From Xanthomonas chitinilytica (GTDB lineage: Bacteria > Pseudomonadota > Gammaproteobacteria > Xanthomonadales > Xanthomonadaceae), in contig NZ_JAPCHY010000007.1 in NCBI RefSeq assembly GCF_026107455.2, forward strand, positions 124,001-188,000: a DNA stretch of 64,000 bases, read 5' to 3'. Numbering within the stretch: position 1 is the stretch's first letter; each line of letters starts with the position of its first letter. A program made the translations under genes and the position numbers. Of the stretch, positions 18,661 through 28,304 are shown piece by piece. The notes beneath the pieces are model-generated. The model was not told where the DNA came from, did not search any database, and saw only the letters and a list, made by a program, of their open reading frames with translations.

Positions 18661-18755
18661 GGCACGCTCCCTGGCTGCCCCACAGGCGATGCCGCGCATC
18701 GCCAACGGCTGCTGCGGATGCTGCGGCGCGCGGGCCTGCTTGCCGCGGACGCGAT

Positions 18756-18784
18756 GCCGCCGTCAGCGCCCCGCTGACGGCGGC
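18756..18784 (-). terminator. Hairpin at the end of the hisS-lipoprotein transcript
   Basis: A perfect 12-bp stem (GCCGCCGTCAGC / GCTGACGGCGGC) with a 5-base loop overlaps the stop codon of the small lipoprotein gene. There is no T-run after it on the minus strand, so it may stabilise the 3' end or terminate weakly. Confidence 0.55.
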
Positions 18785-19077
18785 AGGCAGCTCACCCGGG
18801 CCCGCAGCGCACCGGAACGCGGGCATTCGCCGAACAGGCTGCCCTGCCGCGAGGGGCGCCGCTCGAATCCCTGCGGCAACGCATAGCCGGCGGGACACAG
18901 CTCGGCGGCACGGCGGGCGATGTCGTTCTCCAGCTCCTGCCGCTCGAGCACGCTGCAGCGGTCGCTGCCGACCATATAGCTGCCGCCTCCCAGCCGCTGC
19001 ACCCGGATGCGCGGATCGCTGGCGCAACCGGCCAGCAGCGCTGCAAGCGCGAGCAGCAACGGGAAACCCGCCCGCAT
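18763..19077 (-). CDS. Small lipoprotein coupled to hisS
   Basis: A 104-residue predicted lipoprotein: signal [18 protein letters not shown] with lipobox LAGC (Cys18), then a short domain with four further Cys residues (DRCSVLE, AELCPAGY, FGECPRS, RVSCLPP) that could form two disulfides in the periplasm. Its family is unknown to me. The start ATG overlaps the hisS stop codon (TGATG), so it is translationally coupled to hisS, although nothing in it suggests a role with tRNA. Confidence 0.75.
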   Translation of the reverse strand: MRAGFPLLLALAALLAGCASDPRIRVQRLGGGSYMVGSDRCSVLERQELENDIARRAAELCPAGYALPQGFERRPSRQGSLFGECPRSGALRARVSCLPPSAGR

Positions 19078-20477
19078 CACATCACCCGCGCCTGTTCCAG
19101 CTCCACCTGCAGGGCGCTGGCCAGCTCGTCGCGGGCGACCTCGAACTGCTGCTCGCGCAGCAGGTCCTTGACCGCGACCACGCCGCGGGCGAGTTCGTCC
19201 TCGCCGGCCAGCGCCACGAAGCGGATGCCGGCGCGGGCGGCGTACTGGAACTGCTTGCCGATCTTCTTCGGCTCCATCTGCACTTCGGTGTTGATCCCGC
19301 CGGCGCGCAGCCGCCGGGCGATGTCCAGCGAATCCGGCAGGCCGGCCTCGTCCATCAGCGCGACCATCGCCTGCACGCTGCTGGCCTCGATGCCTTCGAT
19401 CAGGCCGGCCTCGCGCAGCTGCCAGAACAAGCGGGTCAGGCCGATGGAAATGCCCACGCCCGGCAGCTTCGACTTGCTGTAATGGCTGGCCAGGTCCTCG
19501 TAGCGGCCGCCGGAGCAGATCGAGCCGATCTGCGGGTGGTCGGTGAGCGTGGTCTCGTAGACGGTACCGGTGTAGTAGTCCAGGCCTCGGGCGATGGAGA
19601 AGTTCAGGCGATAGGCGGCTTCCGGCACGCCCAGCGCCCTGACCAGCTCCAGCACCTCGCGCAGCTCGGCCGCGCCGGCGCGCAGCGATTCGCTGGCGCC
19701 CTCGCCGGCCTCGGCCAGCACCGCGTCGATCCTGGCCAGCGCATCGGCATGCGAGGTCGAACGCACTTCGACGAAGGCGAGGATGCGCTCCACCGCCGCG
19801 GCCGGCAGGGCGAACTCCGGCCCCACCAGCGTCTCGCGCACGTAGTCGGCACCGCGCTTGTCGAGCTTGTCCACCTCGCGCAGCACCAGCGCCTGCTGCT
19901 GCGGATCGGACACGCCCTGGGCCTCGAAGAAGCCGCGCATCAGCTTGCGGTTGTTGAGCTGCACGGCGAAGTCGCCGATGCCCAGCTCGGAGAACACGGC
20001 GTGGATCACCGCCAGCACCTCGGCGTCGTAGCGGATGCTCAGCGCGTCCTTGCCGATCACGTCGATGTCGCACTGGTAGAACTCGCGGAAGCGGCCGCGC
20101 TGGGCGCGCTCGCCACGGTACACGCGCTGCATCTGGTAGCGGCGGAACGGGAACGCCAGCTCGTGCTCGTGCTCGGCCACGTAGCGCGCCAGCGGCACGG
20201 TCAGGTCGAAGCGCAGCGCCAGCTCCGGCAGGCCGCCCGCGCCGTCGCCGGCGGCATTGGCCAGCGCGCCGGTGGACTGCACGAAATACACCTGGCGCTC
20301 GGTCTCGCCGCCGGACTTGGTCAGCAGCACGTCGGACAGCTCGAACACCGGGGTTTCCACCGGCAGGAACCCGAACCGCTCGTAGTTGCGGCGGATGACG
20401 TCCAGCATGCGCTGGAACGCGATCTGCTCGCGCGGCAGCAACTCCATGATGCCGGGCGGCGTACGGGGTTTGATCAC
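19077..20477 (-). CDS. hisS: Histidyl-tRNA synthetase
   Basis: A 466-residue class II synthetase. Motif 2 is in [27 protein letters not shown], the histidine signature [13 protein letters not shown] and [11 protein letters not shown] follow, and the anticodon-binding domain closes the protein. The start is a GTG at 20477: it has an AGGAG eight bases upstream and gives the normal N-terminus [17 protein letters not shown], whereas upstream frames have no such site. In many gammaproteobacteria hisS sits between rodZ and yfgM; here that place (60.7 kb) lacks it and the gene is next to an FNR-type regulator instead. Confidence 0.96.
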   Translation of the reverse strand: MIKPRTPPGIMELLPREQIAFQRMLDVIRRNYERFGFLPVETPVFELSDVLLTKSGGETERQVYFVQSTGALANAAGDGAGGLPELALRFDLTVPLARYVAEHEHELAFPFRRYQMQRVYRGERAQRGRFREFYQCDIDVIGKDALSIRYDAEVLAVIHAVFSELGIGDFAVQLNNRKLMRGFFEAQGVSDPQQQALVLREVDKLDKRGADYVRETLVGPEFALPAAAVERILAFVEVRSTSHADALARIDAVLAEAGEGASESLRAGAAELREVLELVRALGVPEAAYRLNFSIARGLDYYTGTVYETTLTDHPQIGSICSGGRYEDLASHYSKSKLPGVGISIGLTRLFWQLREAGLIEGIEASSVQAMVALMDEAGLPDSLDIARRLRAGGINTEVQMEPKKIGKQFQYAARAGIRFVALAGEDELARGVVAVKDLLREQQFEVARDELASALQVELEQARVM

Positions 20478-20586
20478 GGGGGAACTCCTGCAGAAACGGG
20501 GGAAGGACAGGGGCGCAATTCTAGCCGCACGGCGCCCGCGGGGCGGCATGAAGTATCATGGTCGGCACCCCCGCCCCGCAGATGCC

Positions 20587-21345
20587 ATGACCCGGCCCCC
20601 TTCCGGCACCGCGCTGTCGCCCGCAGAGTCCGACACCCCCGACGGCGTCGCCCTGCACGAGTGCCTACAGTGCTCGGTACGCCACCTGTCGGTGTGCTCG
20701 GCGCTGTCCTGCGACGAAGTGCTGGCGCTGGAGAAGGTCACCGTCTCGCAGCCGGTGCCGCTGGGCGCGACCCTGGCCCGCAGCGGCGAGCCGCGCAGCC
20801 ATGTCTACACCGTGACCGCCGGCGCCCTGCGGCTGGTGCGCACCCTGGCCGACGGCCGCCGCCGGGTGAGCGGCTTCGTCCTGCCCGGCGATTATCTGGG
20901 CCTGTCCGGCAGCGACCACCACCGCCACGACATCGAGGCGATCGCCGAAAGCCGGGTGTGCCGCGTCGCGCTGGCGCACATGCGGGAACTGCGCCTGCGC
21001 TACCCGCACCTGGAGCGCAAGCTGTTGCAGCGTGCCTGCCAGGAACTGGACACCGCGCAGGACGCCGCGCTGGCGCTGGCGCGGCTGCAGCCCACCGAGA
21101 AGCTGGCCGATTTCCTGCTGCGGCTGGCCGCGCGCGAAACCGTGCACGGGCACCCCGGCAACCGGGTGCCGCTGCCGATGGGACGCGGCGACATCGCCGA
21201 CCACCTCGGCCTGACCATGGAAACGGTGAGCCGCACCTTCACCAAGCTGCGCCAGCAGGGCCTGATCGCACTGCCGCAGTTGAACGTGGTGGAGATCCGC
21301 GACCTTCCCGCGCTGCAGAAGCTCGCCACCAGCGACCTGGCCTGA
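20587..21345 (+). CDS. CRP/FNR family regulator with iron-sulfur cysteines
   Basis: A 252-residue regulator: N-terminal Cys cluster, cyclic-nucleotide-binding-type fold (about 40-170) and C-terminal winged helix. The cysteines Cys26-x2-Cys29-x7-Cys37 plus the internal Cys125 match the ligand pattern of FnrL/FixK-type oxygen sensors that hold a [4Fe-4S] cluster. The recognition helix METVSRTFTKLRQQG has the E-x-x-S-R pattern of FNR, so it should bind TTGAT-N4-ATCAA sites; I found none in this window. The ATG at 20587 is chosen by position; an in-frame ATG at 20548 would add 13 residues. It is divergent from hisS. Confidence 0.88.
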   Translation: MTRPPSGTALSPAESDTPDGVALHECLQCSVRHLSVCSALSCDEVLALEKVTVSQPVPLGATLARSGEPRSHVYTVTAGALRLVRTLADGRRRVSGFVLPGDYLGLSGSDHHRHDIEAIAESRVCRVALAHMRELRLRYPHLERKLLQRACQELDTAQDAALALARLQPTEKLADFLLRLAARETVHGHPGNRVPLPMGRGDIADHLGLTMETVSRTFTKLRQQGLIALPQLNVVEIRDLPALQKLATSDLA

Positions 21346-21865
21346 GCCGCCCGGTCATTTTCTCGCCAAGGTGGCAGCGGCCCTTGCGGCACAGGGCATC
21401 GGCCGGCTTATCCACAGATTCTCCCGGCCGTGCTCCACATCGGATGTGGACAACCGCAGCGATGCCCCTCGACCCAGCTCGCCCGGCGAATGCTTCGGCA
21501 GGCTGGCGACACCCCCGCCACGAACGCCCACGACTCCTGCCGGCCTGCTGCAAACACGCATGCGGACACCCGATCGGCACCGATCCCCCGCCGTCATATC
21601 GAAATCGACCGTGGCCCCCGCATGACGTTTTTCAACGGCCGCGTGGCCGCTCGGGTGGGAGGCGCCTTCAACAACCGGCAGGCTGGCCGGCCAGCAATCC
21701 GAAGCTTGCTGCGGCAAAGGCACCGGGTGACCATTGCCCTGCGCTGTCGTGAAGTCCCTCCCGCCTGCGCGGGGACGACGATATCCAGGCGACTGCCGAA
21801 ACCCGGCCCAATCCGCTGCAGGCACGCGCGGCGAACCGCACCTGCCCCATGCCGGAGTCCGGCGA
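21346..21865. other. Intergenic region with DnaA-box-like sites
   Basis: About 520 bp without a convincing gene between the FNR-type regulator and thrC (convergent ends). It holds a perfect DnaA box TTATCCACA at 21408-21416, a one-mismatch box in reverse (TGTGGACAA, 21445-21453), and a perfect palindrome TCCACATC-G-GATGTGGA at 21434-21450 overlapping the second. Open frames here lack codon bias and ribosome sites. Confidence 0.5.
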
Positions 21866-23164
21866 TCAATCCAGCAGGCGCGCGCGCAACGCCGCGTACT
21901 CGGGCGCGCAGGGCTCGGCATGGGCCGGGCGCTGCAGCAGCGCCGCCAGCGCCGGCGGCACCGGCACTTCGCGCCCGATCAGCGGCTCGACCACCGCCTC
22001 GAACTTGGCCGGGTGCGCGGTCGCCGCCACCGCCCAGTCGTCGCCGGCGGCCGCCTCGCCATCGGCGCGCAGCCGCTCCAGCACCCGTACCGCGGTGGCG
22101 GTGTGCGGGCAGAACACCTCGCCGAAACGCTGGAAGCGCGCGCCGATGGTGTCGCGGATGGCGGCATCGTCCACCGATTGCGAGAGGAACCCCGCGCGCA
22201 GTGCCGCATCGTCGCCGCGGTACAGCCAGCGCAGGCGCTCGAAGTTGCTGGGCGCGCCCACGTCCATCGCATTGGCCAGCGTCGCCACGCTCGGGGCGGG
22301 CGCGTAGTCGCCGCCGTCGAAGTAGTCCGGCAGCACCCGGTTGGCATTGGTCGCCAGCACGATGCGGCCCAGCGGCACCCCCAGCCGCCGCGCCAGGATC
22401 GCGGCCATCGCATTGCCGAGGTTGCCGGTGGGAATCACGACGTTCAGCACACGCCCGGTGCGCTCGCGGTGCTCCAGCGCGGCGTGCGCGTAGTAGGCCA
22501 TCTGCGGCAGCAGCCGGCCCAGGCTGATGCTATTGGCCGAACTCAGCGGCACCTGCGCCTGCAGCGACGCATCGCCGAGCGCCTGCTTGGCCATCGCCTG
22601 GCAGTCGTCGAACGAGCCGGCCACGCGCAGCGCACGGATGTTGTCGCCCAGGCAGCCGAGCTGGTGCGCCTGCCGTGGCGATACCCGCCCGTCGGGATAC
22701 AGCACCACCACCTGCAGGCCGGGCTGGCGGTGGAACGCCGCCGCGACCGCGGCGCCGGTGTCGCCGGAGGTGGCCACCACGATCGTCAGCGGCCGGTCGC
22801 TGCCGCGCCGCAGCCGCGAAAGGCTGGCGGCCAGGAAGCGCGCGCCGAAGTCCTTGAACGCCGCGGTCGGGCCGTGGAACAGCTCCAGCACGTGGTCGTG
22901 CGGCGTGGCCAGCGGCCGCAGCGGCGCCGGGAAGTCGAAGGCCTCGGCGCAGATCGCATCCAGTTCGCCTTCCAGCGCATCGCCGGCGAAGAACGGACGC
23001 AGCAGGTCGGCGGCGGTCGCCGCCAGCGTGGCAGCGGGGAGCAGCGGGCGCACCGCGGGCATCCGCTCCGGCACGTACAGGCCGCCATCGGGCGCCAGTC
23101 CGGCGGCGATGGCCTGGCCGAGCGAGGCGGCGGGAGCGTTGTTGCGGGTGGAGATGAAATGCAT
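21866..23164 (-). CDS. thrC: Threonine synthase
   Basis: A 432-residue fold-type II PLP enzyme. N-terminus MHFISTRNNAPAASLGQAIAAGLAPDGGLYVPE; PLP lysine in FHGPTAAFKDFGARF; phosphate-binding loop VVATSGDTGAAVAAAF; and IPTGNLGNAMAA. It converts O-phosphohomoserine to threonine. The ATG at 23164 is preceded by a REP pair in the gap to thrB (about 115 bp), so it is probably still part of the thrABC transcript. Its first 87 codons are duplicated as a pseudogene near 18.2 kb. Confidence 0.96.
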   Translation of the reverse strand: MHFISTRNNAPAASLGQAIAAGLAPDGGLYVPERMPAVRPLLPAATLAATAADLLRPFFAGDALEGELDAICAEAFDFPAPLRPLATPHDHVLELFHGPTAAFKDFGARFLAASLSRLRRGSDRPLTIVVATSGDTGAAVAAAFHRQPGLQVVVLYPDGRVSPRQAHQLGCLGDNIRALRVAGSFDDCQAMAKQALGDASLQAQVPLSSANSISLGRLLPQMAYYAHAALEHRERTGRVLNVVIPTGNLGNAMAAILARRLGVPLGRIVLATNANRVLPDYFDGGDYAPAPSVATLANAMDVGAPSNFERLRWLYRGDDAALRAGFLSQSVDDAAIRDTIGARFQRFGEVFCPHTATAVRVLERLRADGEAAAGDDWAVAATAHPAKFEAVVEPLIGREVPVPPALAALLQRPAHAEPCAPEYAALRARLLD

Positions 23165-23188
23165 GGCGATGATTCCGAAAGGCTTGTC

Positions 23189-23260
23189 TGTAGGAGCGAC
23201 GTGAGTCGCGACGAAGCTTTCCCAGCTCTGCAAGCTGTCGCGACTCACGTCGCTCCTACA
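23189..23260. repeat. REP inverted pair between thrB and thrC
   Basis: Units at 23189-23212 and 23237-23260, facing outward as GTAGGAGCGACGTGAGTCGCG and its complement, 24 bp apart. In the transcript they would form a long hairpin in the thrB-thrC gap, which could lower or tune thrC expression. Confidence 0.88.
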
Positions 23261-23279
23261 ACGGGGCAGGATGATGGGG

Positions 23280-24248
23280 TCAGAGCAGGTACGCACCCGG
23301 GCTGTTCAGCGGCGTCACCCAGGATTGGCTGTCGAGGCCGGCGGCGGCGAAGGCCGCCCGCACCCGCGGTGCGGCGGCTTCGGCCTCGGTACGGGTTTCG
23401 TACCACGCGAACACGCTGGGGCCGGCGCCGGAAATGCCCGCGCCCATCGCGCCGGCCTCCAGCGCGGCGCGCTTGGCCGCATCGAAGCCGACGATCAGCG
23501 GCGCGCGGCGCGGTTCGACCAGCGCGTCGGCCAGGCCGGCGCGCACCAGTTCGGGGTCGCCGGCATGGCAACCGGCCAGCACCAGCGCCAGGTTGGTGCT
23601 CTGCGCGACGAATTCGCCGAGCGCGTAGTTGCCGGCCAGCGCGGCGCGCGCGCGGCGGGTTTCCAGCACCGCGTCCGGGTGCACCAGCAGGCTGTGCCAG
23701 GTTCCCGACACCGGCACCGGCACCAGCCGGTCGGGCGTGGACAGCACCAGCCCGCCCAGGAACATCGGCCCGAGGTTGTCGCCATGGCGGCTGCCGCTGG
23801 CCACCGCCTCGCCATCCAGCGCATGCAGGTACAGCTGGCGGCTGTCCAGCGGCTCGTCCAGCAGCGCGTTGGCCGCCACCAGCGCGGCCACGCACGAGGC
23901 GGCCGAACCGCCCATGCCGGAGCCGAGCGGAATGCCCTTGTCGATCTCGATCTCGAAACCGAACGGCAGCGCCAGCGCCTGCCGCAGCGACATCAGCGCC
24001 GCGCCGGCGGTGTTGTCCGCCGCCTCCAGCGGCAGCGCGGCGGTGGTGCCACGGATCGCGGCGATGCGCACTTCCGGCGCATCGATGCGGCGCACGCCGA
24101 CGGTGTCGCCGACGCCGGCCAGCGCGTAGCCGAGCAGGTCGAAGCCGACCGCCACGTTGGCCACCGAGGCCGGCGCGAACGCGCGCGCCGCACGCAGTCC
24201 GCCCTCCTTCGCGGCGGACGACATGGCGGAGATCGCAGGCGCGCTCAC
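23280..24248 (-). CDS. thrB: Homoserine kinase (GHMP family)
   Basis: A 322-residue GHMP kinase. Motif 1 is in [20 protein letters not shown], motif 2 (ATP loop) is [17 protein letters not shown], and motif 3 is [13 protein letters not shown]. It phosphorylates homoserine. The GTG at 24248 overlaps the thrA stop codon (GTGA) and is chosen for that coupling; an ATG at 24224 would give 314 residues and is the alternative. Confidence 0.95.
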   Translation of the reverse strand: MSAPAISAMSSAAKEGGLRAARAFAPASVANVAVGFDLLGYALAGVGDTVGVRRIDAPEVRIAAIRGTTAALPLEAADNTAGAALMSLRQALALPFGFEIEIDKGIPLGSGMGGSAASCVAALVAANALLDEPLDSRQLYLHALDGEAVASGSRHGDNLGPMFLGGLVLSTPDRLVPVPVSGTWHSLLVHPDAVLETRRARAALAGNYALGEFVAQSTNLALVLAGCHAGDPELVRAGLADALVEPRRAPLIVGFDAAKRAALEAGAMGAGISGAGPSVFAWYETRTEAEAAAPRVRAAFAAAGLDSQSWVTPLNSPGAYLL

Positions 24249-26755
24249 AGCCGCGCCCCCTCGCCCGCCGCCACCCGCAGCACGTCGGCGAACACGCCGG
24301 CGGCGGTGACTTCCGGCCCCGCGCCCGGCCCCTGCACCACCAGCGGGTTCTCGCAGTAGCGGCGCGTGGTGAACTGCACCACGTTGTCGGTCAGGCGCAG
24401 GTTGGCGAATGCGTGCCCGGCCGGCAGTTCCACCAGCCCCACGCTCGGCGGTTGCGAGGCCGACAGCTGGGCGACGTAGCGCAGCACGTTGCCGCGCGAC
24501 CTGGCCGCGGCCAGCCGCGCCGCGAAGGCCTCGTCCACCTCGTGCAGGCGCGCCATGAAGTCCTCGACACTGGCCTGGCGCAGCGCCTCGGGCACCAGGC
24601 TTTCCACCTCCACCTGCTCCAGGCTCAGGTCGCGGCCGGCCTCGCGCGCCAGGATCACCAGCTTGCGCGCCACGTCCACGCCCGAAAGATCGTCGCGCGG
24701 GTCCGGCTCGGTGTAGCCCATGGCGCGCGCCTGCGTCACCAGCCCGGAGAACGGCACGCTGCCGTCGTACTTGTTGAACAGCCAGGCCAGCGTGCCGGAG
24801 AAGATGCCGGCGATGGCGCCGACCTCGTCGCCGGTATCGACCAGGTCGCGCAGGGTGGTGATCACCGGCAGGCCGGCGCCGACCGTGGCCTCGTAGCGGA
24901 AGCGCGCGCCGCTGGCCGCCGCCGCGGCGCGGATGGCGTGGAAGCGCGGCAGCGGGCCGGCGCCGGCCTGCTTGTTCGGCGTGACCACGTGGATGCCGGC
25001 CGCCAGCCAGCCGGCATAGCGGTCGGCCACCTCGGCGCTGCCGCTGCAGTCGATGATCATCGCGTGCGGCAGCCGCGCGCCCAGCAGGTGCTCGGTGAAG
25101 CGGTCCAGGTCGGTGCCGGCGTCGGTCGCGGCGAACGCCGCGCGCCAGTCGCCTTCGACACCGCGCTCGTCCAGCAGCATGCGGCCGCGCGAGGCGACCG
25201 CCCGCAGCCGCAGGTCCAGCCGCGCCTTGGCCAGCAGCTGCGGCTGCGCCGCGTGCAGCTGGTCCAGCAGCGCCGCGCCGACGTTGCCCGGCCCGATCAC
25301 GCCCACCGAGAAGGTCTGCGGCGACAGCCAGAAGCCCGCGTGCGCGGCGCGCAGCGCCTTGGTCGCATCGCGTTCGTCGATCGCCACCGAGATGTTGCGC
25401 TCGGACGAGCCCTGCGCGATCGCCAGGATGTTGACCTGCGCCCGCCCCAGCGACTCGAACAGGCGCGCGGCCACGCCCGGCTGCCCGGCCATGCCATCGC
25501 CGACCGCGGCCAGCACGCTGATCCCTGGAGTCAGCTGCACCCGCTGCACCTGCCCGAGCGTGAGTTCGTGCGCGAACGCATGCAGCAGCGCATCGCGCGC
25601 GCGCGCCGACTCGGCCTGCTTCACCACGCAGCAGATCGAATGTTCCGACGAGCCCTGCGAGATCATCACCACCGACACGTGCGCGTTGCGCAGCGCCGCG
25701 AACACCCGCTCGGCGGTGCCGGGCACGCCGATCAGGCCGGTGCCCTCCAGGTTCAGCACCGCCAGGTCCGGGCTCAGGGTCAGGCCCTTGATCGGACCGC
25801 TGCTGGCGCTGTCGGCGGTGATGCGGGTGCCCGGGTGGTCGGGCTGGAAGGTGTTGCGGATGATGATCGGCAGGCCGCGTTCGATCGCCGGCGACATGGT
25901 CTGCGGATGCACCACCTTGGCGCCGAAGTAGGCCAGCTCGCAGGCCTCGTCGTAGCTCAGCGCCTGCAGCTGCACCGCCTCGGGCACCACCCGCGGGTCG
26001 GCCGACAGCACCCCGTCGACGTCGGTCCAGATGTGCAGTTCGTCGGCGTCGAACAGCGCGGCGAAGATCGCGCCGGAATAGTCGCTGCCGTTGCGGCCCA
26101 GCGTGGTGATGCGGTCGCCGCGATCGCGGGCGACGAAGCCGGTCACCACCACCCGCGACTGCGGATTGCGCTCGCGCCAGGCGGCCAGGCGCTGGGCGCT
26201 GGCCGCCCAGTCCACGTCCACGCCGAGCTCGCCGCGGTCCACCACCAGCACCTCGCGCGCATCCAGCACCGCGCAGTCCTCGCCCAGCGCCTGGAAGTGC
26301 TGGCCGAGCAGCTGCGCCGAATACACCTCGCCCAGCCCCTGCACCCGGTCCAGCACCTCGGCGGGCAGCTCGCCGATCACCGCCAGCGCCGACAGGACCT
26401 GCGCCAGGTGCTCGAAGCGCTCGTCCAGCCATTCCACCGCCGGCCCCGCGTGCTCGCCCAGCAGCGCCACCGCCGCGCCGCGATGGCGCGCGCGCAGCTC
26501 GTACCAGCTTTCGCGCCATTCCGGACGGTCCTGCGCAGCCAGCTGCGCCAGCCCGATCAACGCGTCGGTCACGCCCTTCATTGCCGACACCACGGTCACC
26601 TGCATCGCCTCCCCGCGCGCCAGCAGCAACCGGGCGACATGGCGATAGCGTTCGGCATCGGCCACCGATGTACCGCCGAACTTGTGGACGACGGTGCGCG
26701 CCACGGCTTCGGCGGAGGGATCGGGCTTGGGCTCTGGAGCAACGGCTGACGACAT
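24245..26755 (-). CDS. thrA: Bifunctional aspartate kinase / homoserine dehydrogenase I
   Basis: An 836-residue fusion. The kinase domain begins with [11 protein letters not shown] (Lys25) and has [10 protein letters not shown]; two ACT segments follow in the middle (about 310-470, with [15 protein letters not shown] and [14 protein letters not shown]), where threonine would exert feedback control; the dehydrogenase part starts with the NAD-binding [13 protein letters not shown] near 485 and contains VTPNKQAG and [12 protein letters not shown]. It catalyses the first and third steps of threonine synthesis. It is the first structural gene of thrABC and is preceded by a leader peptide and attenuator-like stems. 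Confidence 0.97.
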   Translation of the reverse strand: MSSAVAPEPKPDPSAEAVARTVVHKFGGTSVADAERYRHVARLLLARGEAMQVTVVSAMKGVTDALIGLAQLAAQDRPEWRESWYELRARHRGAAVALLGEHAGPAVEWLDERFEHLAQVLSALAVIGELPAEVLDRVQGLGEVYSAQLLGQHFQALGEDCAVLDAREVLVVDRGELGVDVDWAASAQRLAAWRERNPQSRVVVTGFVARDRGDRITTLGRNGSDYSGAIFAALFDADELHIWTDVDGVLSADPRVVPEAVQLQALSYDEACELAYFGAKVVHPQTMSPAIERGLPIIIRNTFQPDHPGTRITADSASSGPIKGLTLSPDLAVLNLEGTGLIGVPGTAERVFAALRNAHVSVVMISQGSSEHSICCVVKQAESARARDALLHAFAHELTLGQVQRVQLTPGISVLAAVGDGMAGQPGVAARLFESLGRAQVNILAIAQGSSERNISVAIDERDATKALRAAHAGFWLSPQTFSVGVIGPGNVGAALLDQLHAAQPQLLAKARLDLRLRAVASRGRMLLDERGVEGDWRAAFAATDAGTDLDRFTEHLLGARLPHAMIIDCSGSAEVADRYAGWLAAGIHVVTPNKQAGAGPLPRFHAIRAAAAASGARFRYEATVGAGLPVITTLRDLVDTGDEVGAIAGIFSGTLAWLFNKYDGSVPFSGLVTQARAMGYTEPDPRDDLSGVDVARKLVILAREAGRDLSLEQVEVESLVPEALRQASVEDFMARLHEVDEAFAARLAAARSRGNVLRYVAQLSASQPPSVGLVELPAGHAFANLRLTDNVVQFTTRRYCENPLVVQGPGAGPEVTAAGVFADVLRVAAGEGARL

Positions 26756-26798
26756 CGTGAAGGAACCTCGGTTGGAGGCCCCGGCACACCGTCAGGTT

Positions 26799-26877
26799 GG
26801 GGGATTCCCCGCATCCTGGTCCGGGTGCGGGGCCGTGGTTTTCGGAAAACTACGCGAAGACGACGGGCCGCACCGGG
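26799..26877 (-). promoter_or_regulatory. Attenuator-like stems of the thr operon
   Basis: Reading the minus strand, three segments compete. Segment 1 (26868-26877, CCCGGTGCGG) lies just after the Thr codons of the leader and can pair with segment 2 (26821-26830, CCGCACCCGG). Segment 2 also supplies CCCCGCA (26826-26832), which pairs perfectly with TGCGGGG of segment 3 (26807-26813). Segment 3 can instead fold with a run of C at 26799-26803. This is the 1:2, 2:3, 3:4 layout of amino acid attenuators: a ribosome stalled on Thr codons would mask segment 1 and favour 2:3. The last stem lacks a T-run, so the terminator itself is weakly supported. Confidence 0.65.
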
Positions 26878-26993
26878 CTAGTGGTGGCGGTAATGGTGGT
26901 AATGGTGGTAATGGTGGTCGTCGCGGCGCACGGCGCGGACAGCCCGGTGAGGGACTGCGGAAGGAACCCGGCGGAGGCGGCGATGCGGTGCAT
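26850..26993 (-). CDS. thrL: thr operon leader peptide
   Basis: A 47-codon open frame ending in TAG 94 bp before thrA. Residues 25-38 are TTTITTITTITATT, eleven control codons of Thr/Ile type in a row (nine Thr... with Ile between), the hallmark of threonine-operon leaders such as that of enterobacteria (Thr- and Ile-rich). The ATG at 26993 has only a GAGG very close upstream, so the true start could be a little different; the Thr/Ile run and stop are certain. Stalling at these codons under Thr or Ile starvation would control read-through into thrABC. Confidence 0.85.
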   Translation of the reverse strand: MHRIAASAGFLPQSLTGLSAPCAATTTITTITTITATTSPVRPVVFA

Positions 26994-27270
26994 GGCCTCA
27001 AGAGGACACCAGCAACGCGGCGGCTGTCAAGTGCTGCATCGCAAAACGCCAGTTGCCGCCATCGTCAGCGATCGCACAGGCAAAAGGTTGCAAATGTCAT
27101 CAAACGGCATCATCGCCCATCGAGCGCGCAACTTGCGGCGAAAACCTGCGACCAACGGCTGCCGCCCTTTCCCGCACCGGTACTCCGGTACCTGCCGGCC
27201 CACGATGGTGGTCGCCCACCCATCGGACGCGCGACACCGGCCCGTGCGCGGATCTTCGCCGACGACGGGT
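26994..27270. other. Promoter region of the thr operon
   Basis: About 280 bp between the exporter gene end and the thr leader. The less GC-rich part (27050-27110) is the likely promoter of thrLABC, with the start of transcription on the minus strand. I see no repeat or clear regulator site. Confidence 0.4.
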
Positions 27271-28215
27271 CTATGCCGCGGCTTCCAGCGCCGGCCACGG
27301 CCGGTGCGCGGCGGCGCACAGCATCACCCCGGCGACGAGGCAGCCGATGGCCAGCAGTTCCAGCCCGCTCGGCCAGCGCTGCTGCCACAGGAACCCGTAC
27401 AGCAGGGCGAACAGGGTCTCGAACACGATCATCTGCCCGCTCAGGGTCAGTGGCAGCAGCCGGCTGGCGCGGTTCCAGCAGGCGTTGCCCAGGATCGAGG
27501 CCAGCACCGCCACCGCCGCGGCGACCGCCCAGAACCCCGCCCACTGCGACGGATCGTGCTGCCCGCCTCCGCCGACGAACGCCACCGGCACCAGCAGCAA
27601 TGCCAGGCCGCCGGTCGCCACCCCGGTCAACAGCGACCAGTCATGCCCCGAGATGTCCGGGCAGCGCACCAGCCAGCGCGCATTGCCCACCGAATACAGC
27701 GTCCACGACAGCAGCGCGCCCACTGCGCACAACAGCCCCAGCACCCGTTGCAGCGCCGATCCGGCGACATGCCCGGCAGCGATCGCCTCGTACCCCATCA
27801 GCAGCACGCCGGCCACGCACAGCAGCAGCGCGGGCGCCAGCCTGGCCAACGGCAGCGCACCGGCATCGCGGGTCCCGGCCAGCGATACCAGCACCGGCAC
27901 CAACCCCACGATCAGCGACGCCGCCGCGCCCCCACTCCACTGCACCGCCATCGCCAGCAGCACGAAGTAGACCAGGTTGCCGAGCAGGCTCAGCCGCAGC
28001 AGCGCCATCCATTCCGTACGACCGACCCGCGCGCGGATGGTCCTCCAGCGCGGCGCCAGCAGCAGCACCGCGATCAGGCCGTAGACGAGATAGCGCGCGG
28101 CGGCCAGCTGCACCGGCGAGAACCGGGCCAGCACCGCCGGCGCCAGGAACACCACGCCCCACAATGCGCCCGACGCCACGCCATTGGCGATCCCGCCCCA
28201 CATCCGACCGTTCAT
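27271..28215 (-). CDS. EamA/DMT-family exporter
   Basis: A 314-residue membrane protein with about ten hydrophobic helices in two repeats of five, the drug/metabolite transporter fold. Segments such as GALWGVVFLAPAVLARFSPVQLAAARYLVYG and the second-half SGQMIVFETLFALLYGF are typical of EamA domains. It probably exports an amino acid or other small metabolite; the substrate is unknown. The ATG at 28215 gives the expected cytoplasmic N-terminus. It lies 89 bp downstream of an AraC-type regulator on the same strand, a common pairing for exporters and their activators. Confidence 0.86.
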   Translation of the reverse strand: MNGRMWGGIANGVASGALWGVVFLAPAVLARFSPVQLAAARYLVYGLIAVLLLAPRWRTIRARVGRTEWMALLRLSLLGNLVYFVLLAMAVQWSGGAAASLIVGLVPVLVSLAGTRDAGALPLARLAPALLLCVAGVLLMGYEAIAAGHVAGSALQRVLGLLCAVGALLSWTLYSVGNARWLVRCPDISGHDWSLLTGVATGGLALLLVPVAFVGGGGQHDPSQWAGFWAVAAAVAVLASILGNACWNRASRLLPLTLSGQMIVFETLFALLYGFLWQQRWPSGLELLAIGCLVAGVMLCAAAHRPWPALEAAA

Positions 28216-28304
28216 GCCGCTGCCATATCCGCAAGGAACCGCGGCCAGCATCGTCCGGCCGGCATTGGCTGTATTGACCGATCCACGCGCACCGTTGACC
28301 CGGA

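Noticed and set aside
18646..18777. A 43-codon frame starting with the thrC-like ATG in cassette B
   Set aside because: The start is a duplicated thrC beginning and the remainder has no recognisable feature; it ends within the hairpin of the opposite-strand lipoprotein gene.
18756..18784. Classical rho-independent terminator
   Set aside because: The stem is perfect but no T-run follows on either strand, so it is listed only as a hairpin with modest confidence.
21734..26749. A 1671-codon open frame on the plus strand across thrABC
   Set aside because: It is fully antisense to three well-supported genes and its translation is low-complexity and Arg/His/Gln-rich.
26792..27001. A minus-strand open frame overlapping the thr leader
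   Set aside because: It is in another frame from the Thr/Ile-rich leader and is Pro/Arg-rich without a ribosome site.
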